Of a stretch of DNA of 64,000 nt, positions 9,039 to 17,332 are shown in pieces; positions within the stretch are counted from its first letter, which is position 1, and every line of letters starts with the position of its first letter. The position numbers were made by a program, and so were the translations under genes. This DNA comes from Bacillus sp. FJAT-22090 (lineage in GTDB: Bacteria; Bacillota; Bacilli; Bacillales_A; Planococcaceae), in assembly GCF_007676755.1 (NCBI RefSeq), contig NZ_VEBK01000003.1, positions 372,001-436,000 of the forward strand. Direction: 5' to 3'. The notes below the pieces were generated by a model. It was given only the letters and a program-made list of their open reading frames with translations, did no database searches and had not been told where the DNA came from.

Positions 9039-9082
9039 TTTCATGCTCCTTACTATCTAGTCAAAAATTCTTTCCGTTTATA

Positions 9083-9113
9083 AAAATAAACCCTATAGTA
9101 ACTATAGGGTCAA
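9083..9113 (-). promoter_or_regulatory. MerR-type promoter/operator for the efflux gene
   Basis: On the minus strand TTGACC (9113-9108) and TATTTT (9088-9083) are separated by exactly 19 bp, the overlong spacer typical of MerR-activated promoters. The spacer is filled by a perfect dyad at 9090-9110: arms ACCCTATAGT and ACTATAGGGT around one base. The -35 element overlaps the TGA stop of the regulator gene. This is the expected binding site for the adjacent BmrR/BltR-like protein. Confidence 0.85.
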
Positions 9114-9949
9114 GCAGCTTGAATGCGTATTTTTAATTCGATTAAGAATTCATCCTCGTTGGAAGCGGTGAAATTTATGGGCATCCAAACGTCATATACA
9201 ATCGGTTCTATTTTCGTCTGGTGCTGATCAATATAATCCATCAATTTTCGATAACAAATTTCGTATGCATCCTCTTTTAAAGCAAAGGTGATACTGAGAT
9301 ACGTCCCTTCAGGTATCGAGCTTATTTCTACATCTTCCAAGTCCACGTCTATATCTTTATCCGTCACTATGTGCGTAAATAGATAGTCGTAATGAATATC
9401 GTCTAGTGACTCATACCTATTCAAGGAGTATGCCCCCCCGTATAACGTATCAAACACACTGCCCATGTCTTCAAGTACTTTGCTCATAAGACCATATTCC
9501 TTATTTGGAATATCATTAATGCTTATGTTGGAAGTTTTTATTTTCACTATTTTTTGTGCAGGCATTTTTTTTTCACTTATATTCATCCTAGTAGACTCAA
9601 CTGCAAATGATTGTATTTGTTCTTTTTTTCGTTTCAATACTTCTTTTGTTTCAATCAGTCTTCGAAATTCCTCGTCAATCCTATTTTCCTGTTCCGCTAG
9701 ATAACTAACTAATTCATCTGGAGTTAATGTTAATACAGATTTAACCTCTTCTAAGGATAGCCCAAGATATTTTAATGATTTAATAATATCCAAATAGTAT
9801 AATTGGGTATTTTGATAATATCGATACTGATTTTTCGGATCAATCTTTATTGGCTTAAACAAATCTATTCGATCATAAAAACGTAACGTCTGAATGGATA
9901 TATTACTGAGTTTTGCCACTTCACCTATTGTTAAATAATGAACTTTCAA
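9110..9949 (-). CDS. MerR-family regulator, BmrR/BltR-like
   Basis: A 279-aa transcription activator. The N-terminal winged helix (YLTIGEVAKLSNISIQTLRF) is followed by a dimerisation coiled coil (about 75-120) and a C-terminal GyrI-like ligand-binding domain (about 125-279) that in this family binds hydrophobic drugs. The start is TTG 9949 behind AGGAGGG. Its stop codon overlaps the -35 box of the efflux promoter. An imperfect dyad upstream of the gene at 9991-10006 suggests self-regulation too. Confidence 0.86.
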   Translation of the reverse strand: MKVHYLTIGEVAKLSNISIQTLRFYDRIDLFKPIKIDPKNQYRYYQNTQLYYLDIIKSLKYLGLSLEEVKSVLTLTPDELVSYLAEQENRIDEEFRRLIETKEVLKRKKEQIQSFAVESTRMNISEKKMPAQKIVKIKTSNISINDIPNKEYGLMSKVLEDMGSVFDTLYGGAYSLNRYESLDDIHYDYLFTHIVTDKDIDVDLEDVEISSIPEGTYLSITFALKEDAYEICYRKLMDYIDQHQTKIEPIVYDVWMPINFTASNEDEFLIELKIRIQAA

Positions 9950-9980
9950 GGAATCCCTCCTTCTGCTTTGCTTGGTTATT

Positions 9981-10006
9981 ATTATAATACAAACCCTATA
10001 AGGTTT
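9981..10006 (-). promoter_or_regulatory. Putative autoregulated promoter of the MerR gene
   Basis: A consensus TATAAT lies at 9986-9981 on the minus strand with no good -35 upstream. AAACC and GGTTT arms flank CTATAA at 9991-10006 and resemble half of the downstream operator dyad (ACCCTATA). A regulator-dependent or autorepressed promoter is plausible. Confidence 0.45.
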
Positions 10007-10078
10007 TTTATTCTTTTCCGAGCAGTTGTAACACTTTATATCTCAAAACGTCTAAAAGTTTAACTGATAAGAGGGAGC

Positions 10079-10413
10079 ATGAGAAACACACTCTGTTGGC
10101 GTTGTTATTTCTAAGCTTACCTATACAGGTTGTGGAATGGAAACTACATTAATAGAAGATAAATATAAAGGAATTCTTACAAAAGTAACGAAAATAGAAA
10201 TATTAGATGGGAATACTGGTGATAGTTTCTCAACTAAATAAAAGGAACAGATACAAGCATTTATCAAAATAGATGGTACAATTATTCTATTACCTTCAAT
10301 TTGCTTTAAATCAGGTAGAAAGCCACTATTATGACACAGCCCCAGATATAAAGCCTAATATAACTGTCATGAATGACGACGAGGAATTATATTTTCTAAT
10401 AGAAGACAAATAA
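10079..10413 (+). pseudogene. Decayed lipoprotein gene
   Basis: An ATG at 10079 behind GAGGGA begins a frame that stops after 11 codons. The next frame reads KHTLLALLFLSL, a signal-peptide-like run. A third frame then gives TGCGMETTLIEDKYKGILTK, a lipobox-like cysteine and mature start, ending at TAA 10239-10241. Another shifted frame resumes as YYDTAPDIKPNITVMNDDEE and ends at TAA 10411-10413. At least two frameshifts and a stop break what looks like a small lipoprotein of unknown function. Confidence 0.6.
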
Positions 10414-10437
10414 AGTTTTAAATTGATATACAAAAAA

Positions 10438-10474
10438 ATGTCGACGAGTCCAATAATTTAGGACTTGTCGACAT
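10438..10474 (-). terminator. Intrinsic terminator after the 554-aa protein gene
   Basis: ATGTCGACGAGTCC at 10438-10451 pairs with GGACTTGTCGACAT at 10461-10474 with one wobble and a 9-nt loop. A T run follows on the minus strand, 6 nt after the stop codon. Confidence 0.85.
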
Positions 10475-10480
10475 TCTTAT

Positions 10481-12145
10481 TTATTCCTGCTCAATACCTT
10501 GTATTGTCAGTTCCTTAACTGGTAAGAATAATTCTCCTGTATTCAGGAATTTAATTTGCACGTTATCTCCTTCTGCCATATAAACAGCAAGTGGAGCTAC
10601 TTCCGAAGAAACAATATAGTTTTGTTTGTTGTCTAGCAAGAACGAAATTTGTGTGAAGTCTCCGATACGCTCTTTAAACACTCTGACAACTGTGCCAGCT
10701 ACTGATTTTTCTTCTGCATTGGAACTTCCGTCTACTGAGCTTCCTCCGCGTTGAATCGCTGTTTTATACAATTTCAGTGCTTCGTTCGGCGTATTTCCGT
10801 ACACGGAGATTTCTGGATTTGCAGCTGATACGATGAAATAGTTTTGTAAAAACCCATTCGAATCAAGTACAGGCGTTAACCAGCTAGCTTCCCCGTAGAA
10901 GTTGTACAGTACAGGCATTTCACCTTGCCACTTTTTCTCGATAAATTTCTTTTCAATAATTTGTAGTGCCCCTTGTGAATCCATATAAGAATCTTCTAGA
11001 TTTCCAGTATAGTAAGTGGCTTTACCAGTCCGACCATCTGTCAAAGAATACCCAAGCATCGAATCGACACCCTCTTTTGGACTCGTAAAGTCTGTGAAGT
11101 AATACATTTTTCCATCTTCACCGAAAATCGGACTCACATTTGCTTCTGTTCCTTCATCAGATGGTAGCTTCACATCTTTCTTACCAAATAAACTATTCAT
11201 AAAACCATGTATATATTTCCCGTAATAGCTATTTTGCAGGCTAACCGTTTCCGGCGACACTGCTCCATCTATGAAAGCAGGAACATCTGCCAGGGCATAA
11301 GCATCTGTTTGACCTGTAGCAGGGTCTACTACAACAATCCCTTCTACATCGAAACCGTTACGCGCAGAGATGAATTTCCCGTATGAACGGATATAATAGG
11401 GTTTACCATCCTCATCTATTTCTAGCTGAACATCCCCATAGAAAATTTTCGTTGGATGCTTCATACGCATATGTCTTTCTAAATTTTTATGAAAGTAAGA
11501 AGACGGCGTGTAACTCATATCCGCCTCTATGAACTCAGGATTATCCGAGGAATCTGTTGCACTCATTGTAAAATAACCAGGAGTCACATCTCCATTCCAC
11601 CATTTGAAAAATCCAGAAAACTCTACAGGCGCAATATAAACGTATTCATCTTTCACTTTTTGAATTTGTAGATTACCTAATTCATAATAGCTTGTATTTG
11701 GAACTTGCCCAAATGCTTTTTTCATTTTGTTTCTTGCAAACTTTGGTGGTACACTTGCAGGCGTTTTTGTTTCATCAAACGCTTCGATTTCTACCTGCTC
11801 ATCCATTTTAGCTACTTCAAATTTTTCATCAGCATTCCAAACAGAGGCGGATAGCATATAGATGGCCATGACTAAACTTGCTAAGAACAGTATACCTTTT
11901 GCTTTTTGCTCTACCCCTTTTGACAAAACAGTACCCGCTAATGTGGCAAGTACAACGATTGGCCATAAAGCCAGCCAATTCCGATCTAAATTCGTCATAT
12001 AATATACAATCGCTAATACGATAAATGTTAAAACCGCTAGGCTGATTAAAGAAGAGACCATGTCTTTTCTTTTAGCTGTCAATGGTACGACTAGTAATGC
12101 AGTAACAATTGCTGCAACTGCCGAAATAATAAAAACAAACGTCAT
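10481..12145 (-). CDS. Membrane-anchored protein with large extracytoplasmic domain, unknown
   Basis: A 554-aa protein with three or four N-terminal hydrophobic helices (about 1-110) ending near LFLASLVMAIYMLSASVW, followed by some 440 mostly polar residues that should face outside. The soluble part is rich in aromatic and acidic residues, contains repeated-looking short segments (YYIRSYGKF, YYFTDFT, YYTGNL), and ends in a small beta-rich region (VAGTVVRVFKERIGDF) reminiscent of an OB-like fold. I recognise no catalytic motif or family. ATG 12145 is preceded by AAGGATG. It is monocistronic with a strong terminator. Confidence 0.7.
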   Translation of the reverse strand: MTFVFIISAVAAIVTALLVVPLTAKRKDMVSSLISLAVLTFIVLAIVYYMTNLDRNWLALWPIVVLATLAGTVLSKGVEQKAKGILFLASLVMAIYMLSASVWNADEKFEVAKMDEQVEIEAFDETKTPASVPPKFARNKMKKAFGQVPNTSYYELGNLQIQKVKDEYVYIAPVEFSGFFKWWNGDVTPGYFTMSATDSSDNPEFIEADMSYTPSSYFHKNLERHMRMKHPTKIFYGDVQLEIDEDGKPYYIRSYGKFISARNGFDVEGIVVVDPATGQTDAYALADVPAFIDGAVSPETVSLQNSYYGKYIHGFMNSLFGKKDVKLPSDEGTEANVSPIFGEDGKMYYFTDFTSPKEGVDSMLGYSLTDGRTGKATYYTGNLEDSYMDSQGALQIIEKKFIEKKWQGEMPVLYNFYGEASWLTPVLDSNGFLQNYFIVSAANPEISVYGNTPNEALKLYKTAIQRGGSSVDGSSNAEEKSVAGTVVRVFKERIGDFTQISFLLDNKQNYIVSSEVAPLAVYMAEGDNVQIKFLNTGELFLPVKELTIQGIEQE

Positions 12146-12319
12146 ACGATCATCCTTCTTCCTTTTTCTACTTAACTAGTATACGGATTTAAGAAAAAAT
12201 GGTTTCAGGAATATATCCCACAAATAATATACAGAACTTTCCGAAATAGTTGGTTATTATCTTCCACAAATGTTATGTTATTAACATATATAACCATCAG
12301 ATAGGGAGCTGTTGACTTC

Positions 12320-12559
12320 TTGAGTTATTTATACGAACATCCCATCTCAAAAGTAACAATAGTCTCCTTATTATTCATACCTATTATCATGGCACCATCT
12401 TCTATTAGTCTAATTTTACTTTTGATATGCACTCAATCGATAACTAATTTCTACGAACAAAGGAAACATGATCCTTTAAACTTTTCTATTAGTCTTTCTT
12501 TAGGTCTTTTCATCATATATATGACTTTACTTACGCTGATTAAAGATTATTTACTTTAA
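12320..12559 (+). CDS. Small membrane protein, unknown
   Basis: A 79-aa protein with two predicted helices (about 12-38 and 55-76) and a short polar loop (YEQRKHDPLN). The start is TTG 12320, about 8 nt after GGGAGCTG. It is followed within 14 nt by a PH-domain-like membrane protein and then a third small membrane protein, so the three likely form one transcript. Confidence 0.55.
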   Translation: MSYLYEHPISKVTIVSLLFIPIIMAPSSISLILLLICTQSITNFYEQRKHDPLNFSISLSLGLFIIYMTLLTLIKDYLL

Positions 12560-12573
12560 TGAGGTGAAATCAA

Positions 12574-13044
12574 ATGGCTTTCCATGCTAAAACTCAAAGG
12601 TCGTTTTTAGCCATATTATTTTTAATTCCAATAACAAATATTGTATATAGTGTTATCACGAATTCTTTTGGTGGCTTATTCTATTACTATATTTTGCTTG
12701 CGCTATTCCTCATTACAGCATTTTTTATCAATTATACTTTCACTATTCAGAGTGATCGTTTGACTTACGAAGTCTCCGTTTTGACTACTCGTGTTTACAA
12801 AAGAGTAATTTATCCTCATCAATTAAACAAAATTGAGTTCAAACGTTATGGATGGAGCACTCCAGGGGCTCTCGTTCGTGTAAAAAAAGGTTTTAATATG
12901 CGACTTGTTCTTTTTTCACCTTCTGAGATCTTCCGTGAATTACTTACGTTTGCATATAATCATGAAATTCCAACATCTAAAACAAAAGATTATCAACTAT
13001 TAGAACGAAGAAATAAGTATATACAAAAGGAGAGGATTTTATGA
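12574..13044 (+). CDS. Membrane protein with PH-like domain
   Basis: A 156-aa protein with two N-terminal helices (about 13-30 and 36-54) followed by a cytoplasmic beta-rich domain (YTFTIQSDRLTYEVSVL, YKRVIYPHQLNKIEF) of the bacterial PH type seen in YdbS/YyaB-like proteins. GAGGTG precedes ATG 12574. The stop codon overlaps the start of the next small gene (ATGA). Function is unknown; related proteins are membrane-associated and often stress-linked, which is family knowledge rather than evidence here. Confidence 0.6.
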   Translation: MAFHAKTQRSFLAILFLIPITNIVYSVITNSFGGLFYYYILLALFLITAFFINYTFTIQSDRLTYEVSVLTTRVYKRVIYPHQLNKIEFKRYGWSTPGALVRVKKGFNMRLVLFSPSEIFRELLTFAYNHEIPTSKTKDYQLLERRNKYIQKERIL

Positions 13045-13214
13045 AAGCAATAACTGGACTGTATATTATCATTGTTTTAATGCAATTTATCACGCTCACC
13101 AATATTACATTATTTAATGGAGAATGGAACGGAATAGCGATGTGGTTAAGTACCGGTCTATTTATAGCTGGTACCACATTTTTCTTAATGAATCGTAAAG
13201 CAAATCGTTCGTAG
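13041..13214 (+). CDS. 57-aa two-helix membrane protein
   Basis: An open frame of 57 codons encodes MKAITGLYIIIVLMQF, a short glycine/asparagine loop, and a second hydrophobic helix ending in a basic tail (MNRKANRS). AGGAGAGG lies 5-8 nt before ATG 13041, and the start overlaps the preceding stop (ATGA), so translation is coupled. No family is recognised. Coupling to the PH-like membrane protein suggests a joint role. Confidence 0.65.
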   Translation: MKAITGLYIIIVLMQFITLTNITLFNGEWNGIAMWLSTGLFIAGTTFFLMNRKANRS

Positions 13215-13222
13215 AAGTACCT

Positions 13223-13248
13223 CTCTTAACACTAGAAAGTGTTAAGAG
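13223..13248. terminator. Hairpin between convergent small-protein and ykkD genes
   Basis: CTCTTAACACT and AGTGTTAAGAG form a perfect 11-bp stem with a 4-nt loop between two converging genes. T runs are weak on both sides. Its right arm overlaps the end of the ykkD frame. Confidence 0.55.
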
Positions 13249-13556
13249 ACTAGCTTCAATCCGATCGCTGCACCTAAGACCATTGCGATAAAAATAAGTC
13301 TCTTCCAATCTTTTTCCTCCCCATATAACAACATGCCTAAAATAGCTCCTCCAGATGCGCCAATCCCTGTCCAAATTGCATAAGCAGTACCCATCGGAAG
13401 TGTCTTCATCGCGTATGCAAGAAAGAGAAAACTTCCCCCGAATCCGAAGAACAAAAGCATGAAGGATTGCCAAGTTCGCTCTTTATGCAATTTATTAATC
13501 ATTGTGACACCAAACATTTCAAATACTCCGGCAACAACTAAAGAAATCCATGCCAT
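13242..13556 (-). CDS. ykkD: SMR-family guanidinium exporter subunit YkkD
   Basis: A 104-aa four-helix small multidrug resistance protein. The conserved membrane glutamate lies in VVAGVFEMFGV, and PMGTAYAIWTGIGASGG is typical of B. subtilis YkkD, which it matches in length. YkkC and YkkD form a heteromeric pump; members controlled by guanidine riboswitches export guanidinium in exchange for protons. The last base of ykkC is the first base of this start codon. The upstream guanidine-I riboswitch supports the assignment. Confidence 0.9.
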   Translation of the reverse strand: MAWISLVVAGVFEMFGVTMINKLHKERTWQSFMLLFFGFGGSFLFLAYAMKTLPMGTAYAIWTGIGASGGAILGMLLYGEEKDWKRLIFIAMVLGAAIGLKLVS

Positions 13557-13900
13557 TAGGACACATCCCCTTCCTGAACTTTGTCTTTTGTAACTACTTT
13601 CAATCCAATTACACCCGCCAATAAGACAACAATTAAAAGCATTTTACTCATTTTAAATGCCTCTCCAAAGAATAAGACTTCGGAAATAACTGTTCCTGCA
13701 GTACCCATACCAACAAAAACGGCATATACCGTTCCAACAGGCAGTTTCCGGCCAGCTATGATCATTAAATAGAAACTGATCACAATAGAAATAACTGTTC
13801 CTCCCCAAGTCCAAAAATCGTCGGCGTGTTTTAAACCGATAACCCAAAACACTTCAAAAAAAGCCGCAATGAATACTTTCAACCATTCTTTATTCACCAT
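13556..13900 (-). CDS. ykkC: SMR-family guanidinium exporter subunit YkkC
   Basis: A 114-aa four-helix SMR protein with the key glutamate in [17 protein letters not shown] and the stretch [18 protein letters not shown], closely resembling B. subtilis YkkC. It pairs with the adjoining YkkD to form a guanidinium/proton antiporter in the cell membrane. It is the first gene after a guanidine-I riboswitch with its own terminator, so expression should rise when guanidine accumulates. It is slightly longer than YkkD because of an acidic cytoplasmic tail ([10 protein letters not shown]). Confidence 0.9.
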   Translation of the reverse strand: MVNKEWLKVFIAAFFEVFWVIGLKHADDFWTWGGTVISIVISFYLMIIAGRKLPVGTVYAVFVGMGTAGTVISEVLFFGEAFKMSKMLLIVVLLAGVIGLKVVTKDKVQEGDVS

Positions 13901-13923
13901 ACAAACCCCCTATTTATTAAAAT

Positions 13924-13965
13924 AAAAAAAGCCCAAGAGAACTGTAAAAAACAGTTTCTCCCAGG
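13924..13965 (-). terminator. Riboswitch expression-platform terminator
   Basis: On the minus strand AGCCTGGGAGAAACTGT pairs with ACAGTTCTCTTGGGCT across a T-rich loop and is followed by TTTTTT. The 5' arm is shared with the conserved 3' part of the guanidine aptamer, as expected for ligand-controlled antitermination. Confidence 0.85.
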
Positions 13966-14050
13966 CTTTTATCCTTCCGTGACACAGTAAATACTGCGCG
14001 TTTTCTCTCGGTCACAGACCAACCAACTCGTTGCGGAACCCTAGAAAACT
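13945..14050 (-). ncRNA. Guanidine-I (ykkC) riboswitch aptamer
   Basis: Reading the minus strand, conserved blocks of the ykkC-yxkD leader occur in order: CTAGGGTTCCG (14043-14033), a GGTCTGTGACCGAGAGAA block (about 14018-14001), and CACGGAAGGATAAAAGCC (ending near 13963), merging into the terminator. Placement directly before ykkC agrees with known guanidine-I riboswitches, where guanidinium binding prevents terminator formation. The outer aptamer boundary is approximate. Confidence 0.9.
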
Positions 14051-14071
14051 TTTCGTATACAATTGATTTAT

Positions 14072-14099
14072 ATTATACACATTTTGGTGATTGAATCAA
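14072..14099 (-). promoter_or_regulatory. Promoter of the guanidine riboswitch-ykkCD unit
   Basis: On the minus strand TTGATT (14099-14094) and TATAAT (14077-14072) are separated by 16 bp. Transcription would start around 14065, about 20 nt before the first conserved riboswitch block. Confidence 0.65.
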
Positions 14100-14109
14100 G
14101 TTTTCTATA

Positions 14110-15342
14110 TTAGTTTATTTTCATCGTAAGTTTCGTAGCCTTTCCTTTTGTCTCAAAGCCTTTTCTCGAAGAAACAGTCACGAATATAGAAGAGATGACT
14201 AGTATTCCACTAAGTATGATAAAGCAATATATAATTAAGCCCGTGGATGCCATACCCGTAAAGATTGCCAGTAGTCCAGTTCTAAGTAAAAGTCCAATTG
14301 TACGGAATAAGCTATCCACTCTTCCTATTATTTCGTTAGGAATTTGGTCCATTAAGAAAGAGTTTCTAGCTACCCTAGACCCGCTATTTCCTAGTGCGAT
14401 CAAAAACATAAGTGATAGGTAGAAAGGGATATTGGCCAATATAATTAGTGAAATAGCGATGGTGTAAGTAATCACGCTATAAATTATCGTCCTTTCGTCT
14501 CCTAGCTTACGGGCTATGATTGGCACAATAATACCTGCAACCACTGCTCCCACTCCATAAACCATGCTTTGTATACCATAAAAACTTCCCGAAACTTTTA
14601 GAACATCTGCTAAATATACAGGAAACAAGTAGTTAGTAATCATAACACCGATAAATGGCATGATAGAGAAAAATAGAAATAAAAACATGGCCGGTCTTTT
14701 TAGCATGTACAATAAACCTTCCGTACTTTTCGGTTTGAAAGCTTCCTTCGTTCTACCTATGCTATCTCTTACATAAGGAATTTTGAAGTAAAAGTACATC
14801 GCCGCCGAATAAGTCAATACATTAAGCAGTAATATGTATTGTAAATCCCACTTGGATAATAAGATACTTGCTAAAGCACCTGCTATTACACTAGATAGTT
14901 GTCCTTGCACTTCCATTGTTCCATTTAGCACTTTATATTGATCTTTTTGAAATATTTCCTGATTTAAAGCAAACATCGTAGGAAAAAAAATAGTGTAATA
15001 TAAGCTTCCAATCATATAAATGATAATATAATGCCACACTTCATAAGATAGACCGACAAATCCGATGAGTGCAAACAACAGCAACACAATCAGACATATC
15101 ATTTTACTTGTTAAAAGCATTTTTTTCCGAGAGGTTTTATCAATCAGGCTACCTATTAGTGGAGTAATCAGAAAGCTAATGATAGTCATGCTTAACGTGA
15201 CATATCCAAATACTTCACTTCCATTATTACTTGATACGAGTAACCAAGGTATTGCAATCATGGTAATGCCAGATCCAATAGATGAAGCAATATTGGCAAA
15301 AATAATTAGTCGGAATCGTGAGTCGTTATATAACCTTTTCAT
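14110..15342 (-). CDS. MFS transporter (H+ antiporter-3-like)
   Basis: Twelve-helix major facilitator of about 410 aa; the N-terminus MKRLYNDSRFRLIIFANIAS and motif A GSLIDKTSRKKM resemble drug or siderophore exporters of the YfmI type. I start it at ATG 15342 because AAGGAG lies 9 nt upstream. The frame continues open for 36 more codons to 15450, but that extension is charged, unlike the family, and lacks a well-placed ribosome binding site. The gene is flanked by an rRNA-independent stretch and two tandem terminators from the upstream neighbour, so it has its own promoter. Substrate unknown. Confidence 0.8.
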   Translation of the reverse strand: MKRLYNDSRFRLIIFANIASSIGSGITMIAIPWLLVSSNNGSEVFGYVTLSMTIISFLITPLIGSLIDKTSRKKMLLTSKMICLIVLLLFALIGFVGLSYEVWHYIIIYMIGSLYYTIFFPTMFALNQEIFQKDQYKVLNGTMEVQGQLSSVIAGALASILLSKWDLQYILLLNVLTYSAAMYFYFKIPYVRDSIGRTKEAFKPKSTEGLLYMLKRPAMFLFLFFSIMPFIGVMITNYLFPVYLADVLKVSGSFYGIQSMVYGVGAVVAGIIVPIIARKLGDERTIIYSVITYTIAISLIILANIPFYLSLMFLIALGNSGSRVARNSFLMDQIPNEIIGRVDSLFRTIGLLLRTGLLAIFTGMASTGLIIYCFIILSGILVISSIFVTVSSRKGFETKGKATKLTMKIN

Positions 15343-15512
15343 TTTAATGAACTCCTTCAATTTTGAAGTTAACTCGGATCCAAAGTTTCCTTCATCAAGT
15401 TTCTTAATACTCTCACTATATTTCAATTTCCTTATTTTGAATTCAGTCATAAGTCTTGAGTCAGTCTCCTACTAATTACTGAACTATTAGAAAGAAATTA
15501 AAGTGCAAAGAC

Positions 15513-15550
15513 AAAAAAACACCCAGTGAATTTTGCTTTCACCAAGTGTT
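15513..15550 (-). terminator. Second tandem terminator downstream of the chemoreceptor gene
   Basis: On the minus strand AACACTTGGTGAA and TTCACTGGGTGTT form a 13-bp stem with three G-T pairs, followed by seven Ts. It lies about 45 nt beyond another terminator of the same strand, shielding the MFS gene from read-through. Confidence 0.7.
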
Positions 15551-15591
15551 TTCTAACCAACTTTATCCAACAAACTCTATAGTTTATAAGA

Positions 15592-15626
15592 AAAAGGTTG
15601 TCCCCACACTTGGGTGACAACCTTTT
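15592..15626 (-). terminator. Intrinsic terminator after the chemoreceptor gene
   Basis: AAAAGGTTGTC (15592-15602) and GACAACCTTTT (15616-15626) pair perfectly. The stem lies 8 nt beyond the stop codon and a T run follows on the minus strand. Confidence 0.85.
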
Positions 15627-15634
15627 CCAATATA

Positions 15635-17332
15635 CTAGAGGTCAAATTTATTTACTGCATCACGTAATCGTTCTGCCATACCAGCTAAAGTATTAGAGGA
15701 AGCTGTAATTTCCTCCATGCTGGCTGATTGCTCCTCAGAAGCTGCTGCTACACTTTGGATATTACCTGATGTTTGTATCGAAATAACACTCACCTGTTCC
15801 ATTGAGCCTGCTATTTTACCAACACCATCATTCATTCTTTCAATAACATGGTTAACATCGTTCATCTGTTCTGTCAATTCTGTCACAGCTGTAAAGATTT
15901 CATTGAAGGCTACGCCTGCCTCATCAAATGTTGTAACACTATCTCTTAAATTATCGTAGCTAATTGCCATCGATTGTACCGCATGGGAGGATTCTGCTTT
16001 GATCGTATCTATACGTGTACTAATATTATTAGCCGCTTCACGGGATTGATCAGCTAATTTCCGCACTTCTTCCGCGACTACGGCAAATCCTTTGCCATGT
16101 TCCCCTGCTCTAGCTGCTTCGATAGAAGCATTTAATGCTAGAAGGTTCGTTTGATCTGTTATTTCAGTGATTAACGAAACAATGTCACCGATTTCTTGTG
16201 TATACTCACTTAAACGTTTCACTACATCGGAAGTTGTTTGAATAGCCTCTGATGTCGTATCCATTTTTTGTACTGCCACGTGGATTGTATCGTTTCCTTT
16301 TGCAGCAATTTCGGAAGCATTTGAAGCTTTATCGGACACACTATTAACGTCTACCGCCACTTTATTCATAGCTTCTGAAATGGCCGAGACATTTTTCTCC
16401 ACTTCTTCTATAGCCATTGTTTGTTGTTCTGAACCAGAGGAGACCTCTTGCATGGAAGAAGTTATTTGCTGAATCGAAGCACTTGTTTCTTCAGATCCCG
16501 CTGATAATTCTTCCGACGTCGCCGCTACTTGTTCGGCATTCTCCCCAATTTGTGTAATTAAAGAACGTAAGTCGTCGGTCATATTATGAATACCAAGCGA
16601 TAGCTGGGCGACTTCATCCGTTCCCTTAATACGTAAAGGTTCTACCGCTAGGTTTCCTTTTGCTACTTCGTCCACAAAGCCGGTAACAGCTTTAATTGGA
16701 TTTATAATACGTTTACTTACTATATAAGCGATCAACGTACCTAATGCGACAAAGATTAAAGTAATCGCTATAGATACCCAAATAATTTGGCTTTGTAATT
16801 TAGTAATGAATGATGCATCCATATCTAATCCAAAAATGATATCCGTTTTCTGAAAAGGGGTAAAAATAGATTTGTGAATTCCATACTCATCTGTATAAAT
16901 ATCGCTAATTTTCACTTGCCCTTGGTCAATTGCCTCATTCATTTTTTCATCAAATGTATACGCGGCATTACGATCATCTGTACCACTTAATGCAACAATA
17001 TGTTCTTTACCATTCGAACGTGAAAGTACATAAACATTTTCCACGCCGTGTTTTTCTTTTGCTTTATTAAGTTTTTCTAATAGCGTACTGTATTGTTCAT
17101 CATTATTACTATCTGCCCGTACAACTTGATCTGTGTTTAGCTCGTCAAACACGTCATTCGACACTAGTTGCAGAGTAGTTTCAAATTGTTCAATTACGTA
17201 ATTGTCTATAATTGTTTTAGAGTAAGTAAATAGTATCGTACTAAAGATAAGAGAAAATATTGCGATTGGAACTATAAAACTTAAAATGTATTTATATAAC
17301 ATAGAACTCTTTAATTTAGTGAACAAATTCAA
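15635..17332 (-). CDS. Methyl-accepting chemotaxis protein
   Basis: Transmembrane chemoreceptor of about 565 aa. Helix 1 (about 12-36) and helix 2 (about 180-202) bracket an extracytoplasmic sensor of roughly 145 residues, probably single-Cache. A HAMP domain follows helix 2. The long signalling coiled coil contains the CheA/CheW-binding tip [21 protein letters not shown] start it at TTG 17332, 7 nt after GGAGGGG; this overlaps the last 17 nt of the decarboxylase gene, so the two are translationally coupled. The receptor may sense a substrate or product of that enzyme. Confidence 0.9.
   Translation of the reverse strand: MNLFTKLKSSMLYKYILSFIVPIAIFSLIFSTILFTYSKTIIDNYVIEQFETTLQLVSNDVFDELNTDQVVRADSNNDEQYSTLLEKLNKAKEKHGVENVYVLSRSNGKEHIVALSGTDDRNAAYTFDEKMNEAIDQGQVKISDIYTDEYGIHKSIFTPFQKTDIIFGLDMDASFITKLQSQIIWVSIAITLIFVALGTLIAYIVSKRIINPIKAVTGFVDEVAKGNLAVEPLRIKGTDEVAQLSLGIHNMTDDLRSLITQIGENAEQVAATSEELSAGSEETSASIQQITSSMQEVSSGSEQQTMAIEEVEKNVSAISEAMNKVAVDVNSVSDKASNASEIAAKGNDTIHVAVQKMDTTSEAIQTTSDVVKRLSEYTQEIGDIVSLITEITDQTNLLALNASIEAARAGEHGKGFAVVAEEVRKLADQSREAANNISTRIDTIKAESSHAVQSMAISYDNLRDSVTTFDEAGVAFNEIFTAVTELTEQMNDVNHVIERMNDGVGKIAGSMEQVSVISIQTSGNIQSVAAASEEQSASMEEITASSNTLAGMAERLRDAVNKFDL

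Noticed and set aside
13162-13473. 103-codon minus-strand frame overlapping ykkD
   Set aside because: Out-of-frame shadow of ykkD, whose own frame shows conserved SMR motifs.
15343-15450. 36-codon N-terminal extension of the MFS gene
   Set aside because: Charged sequence unlike the family, no well-placed ribosome binding site, and a strong one for the internal ATG 15342.
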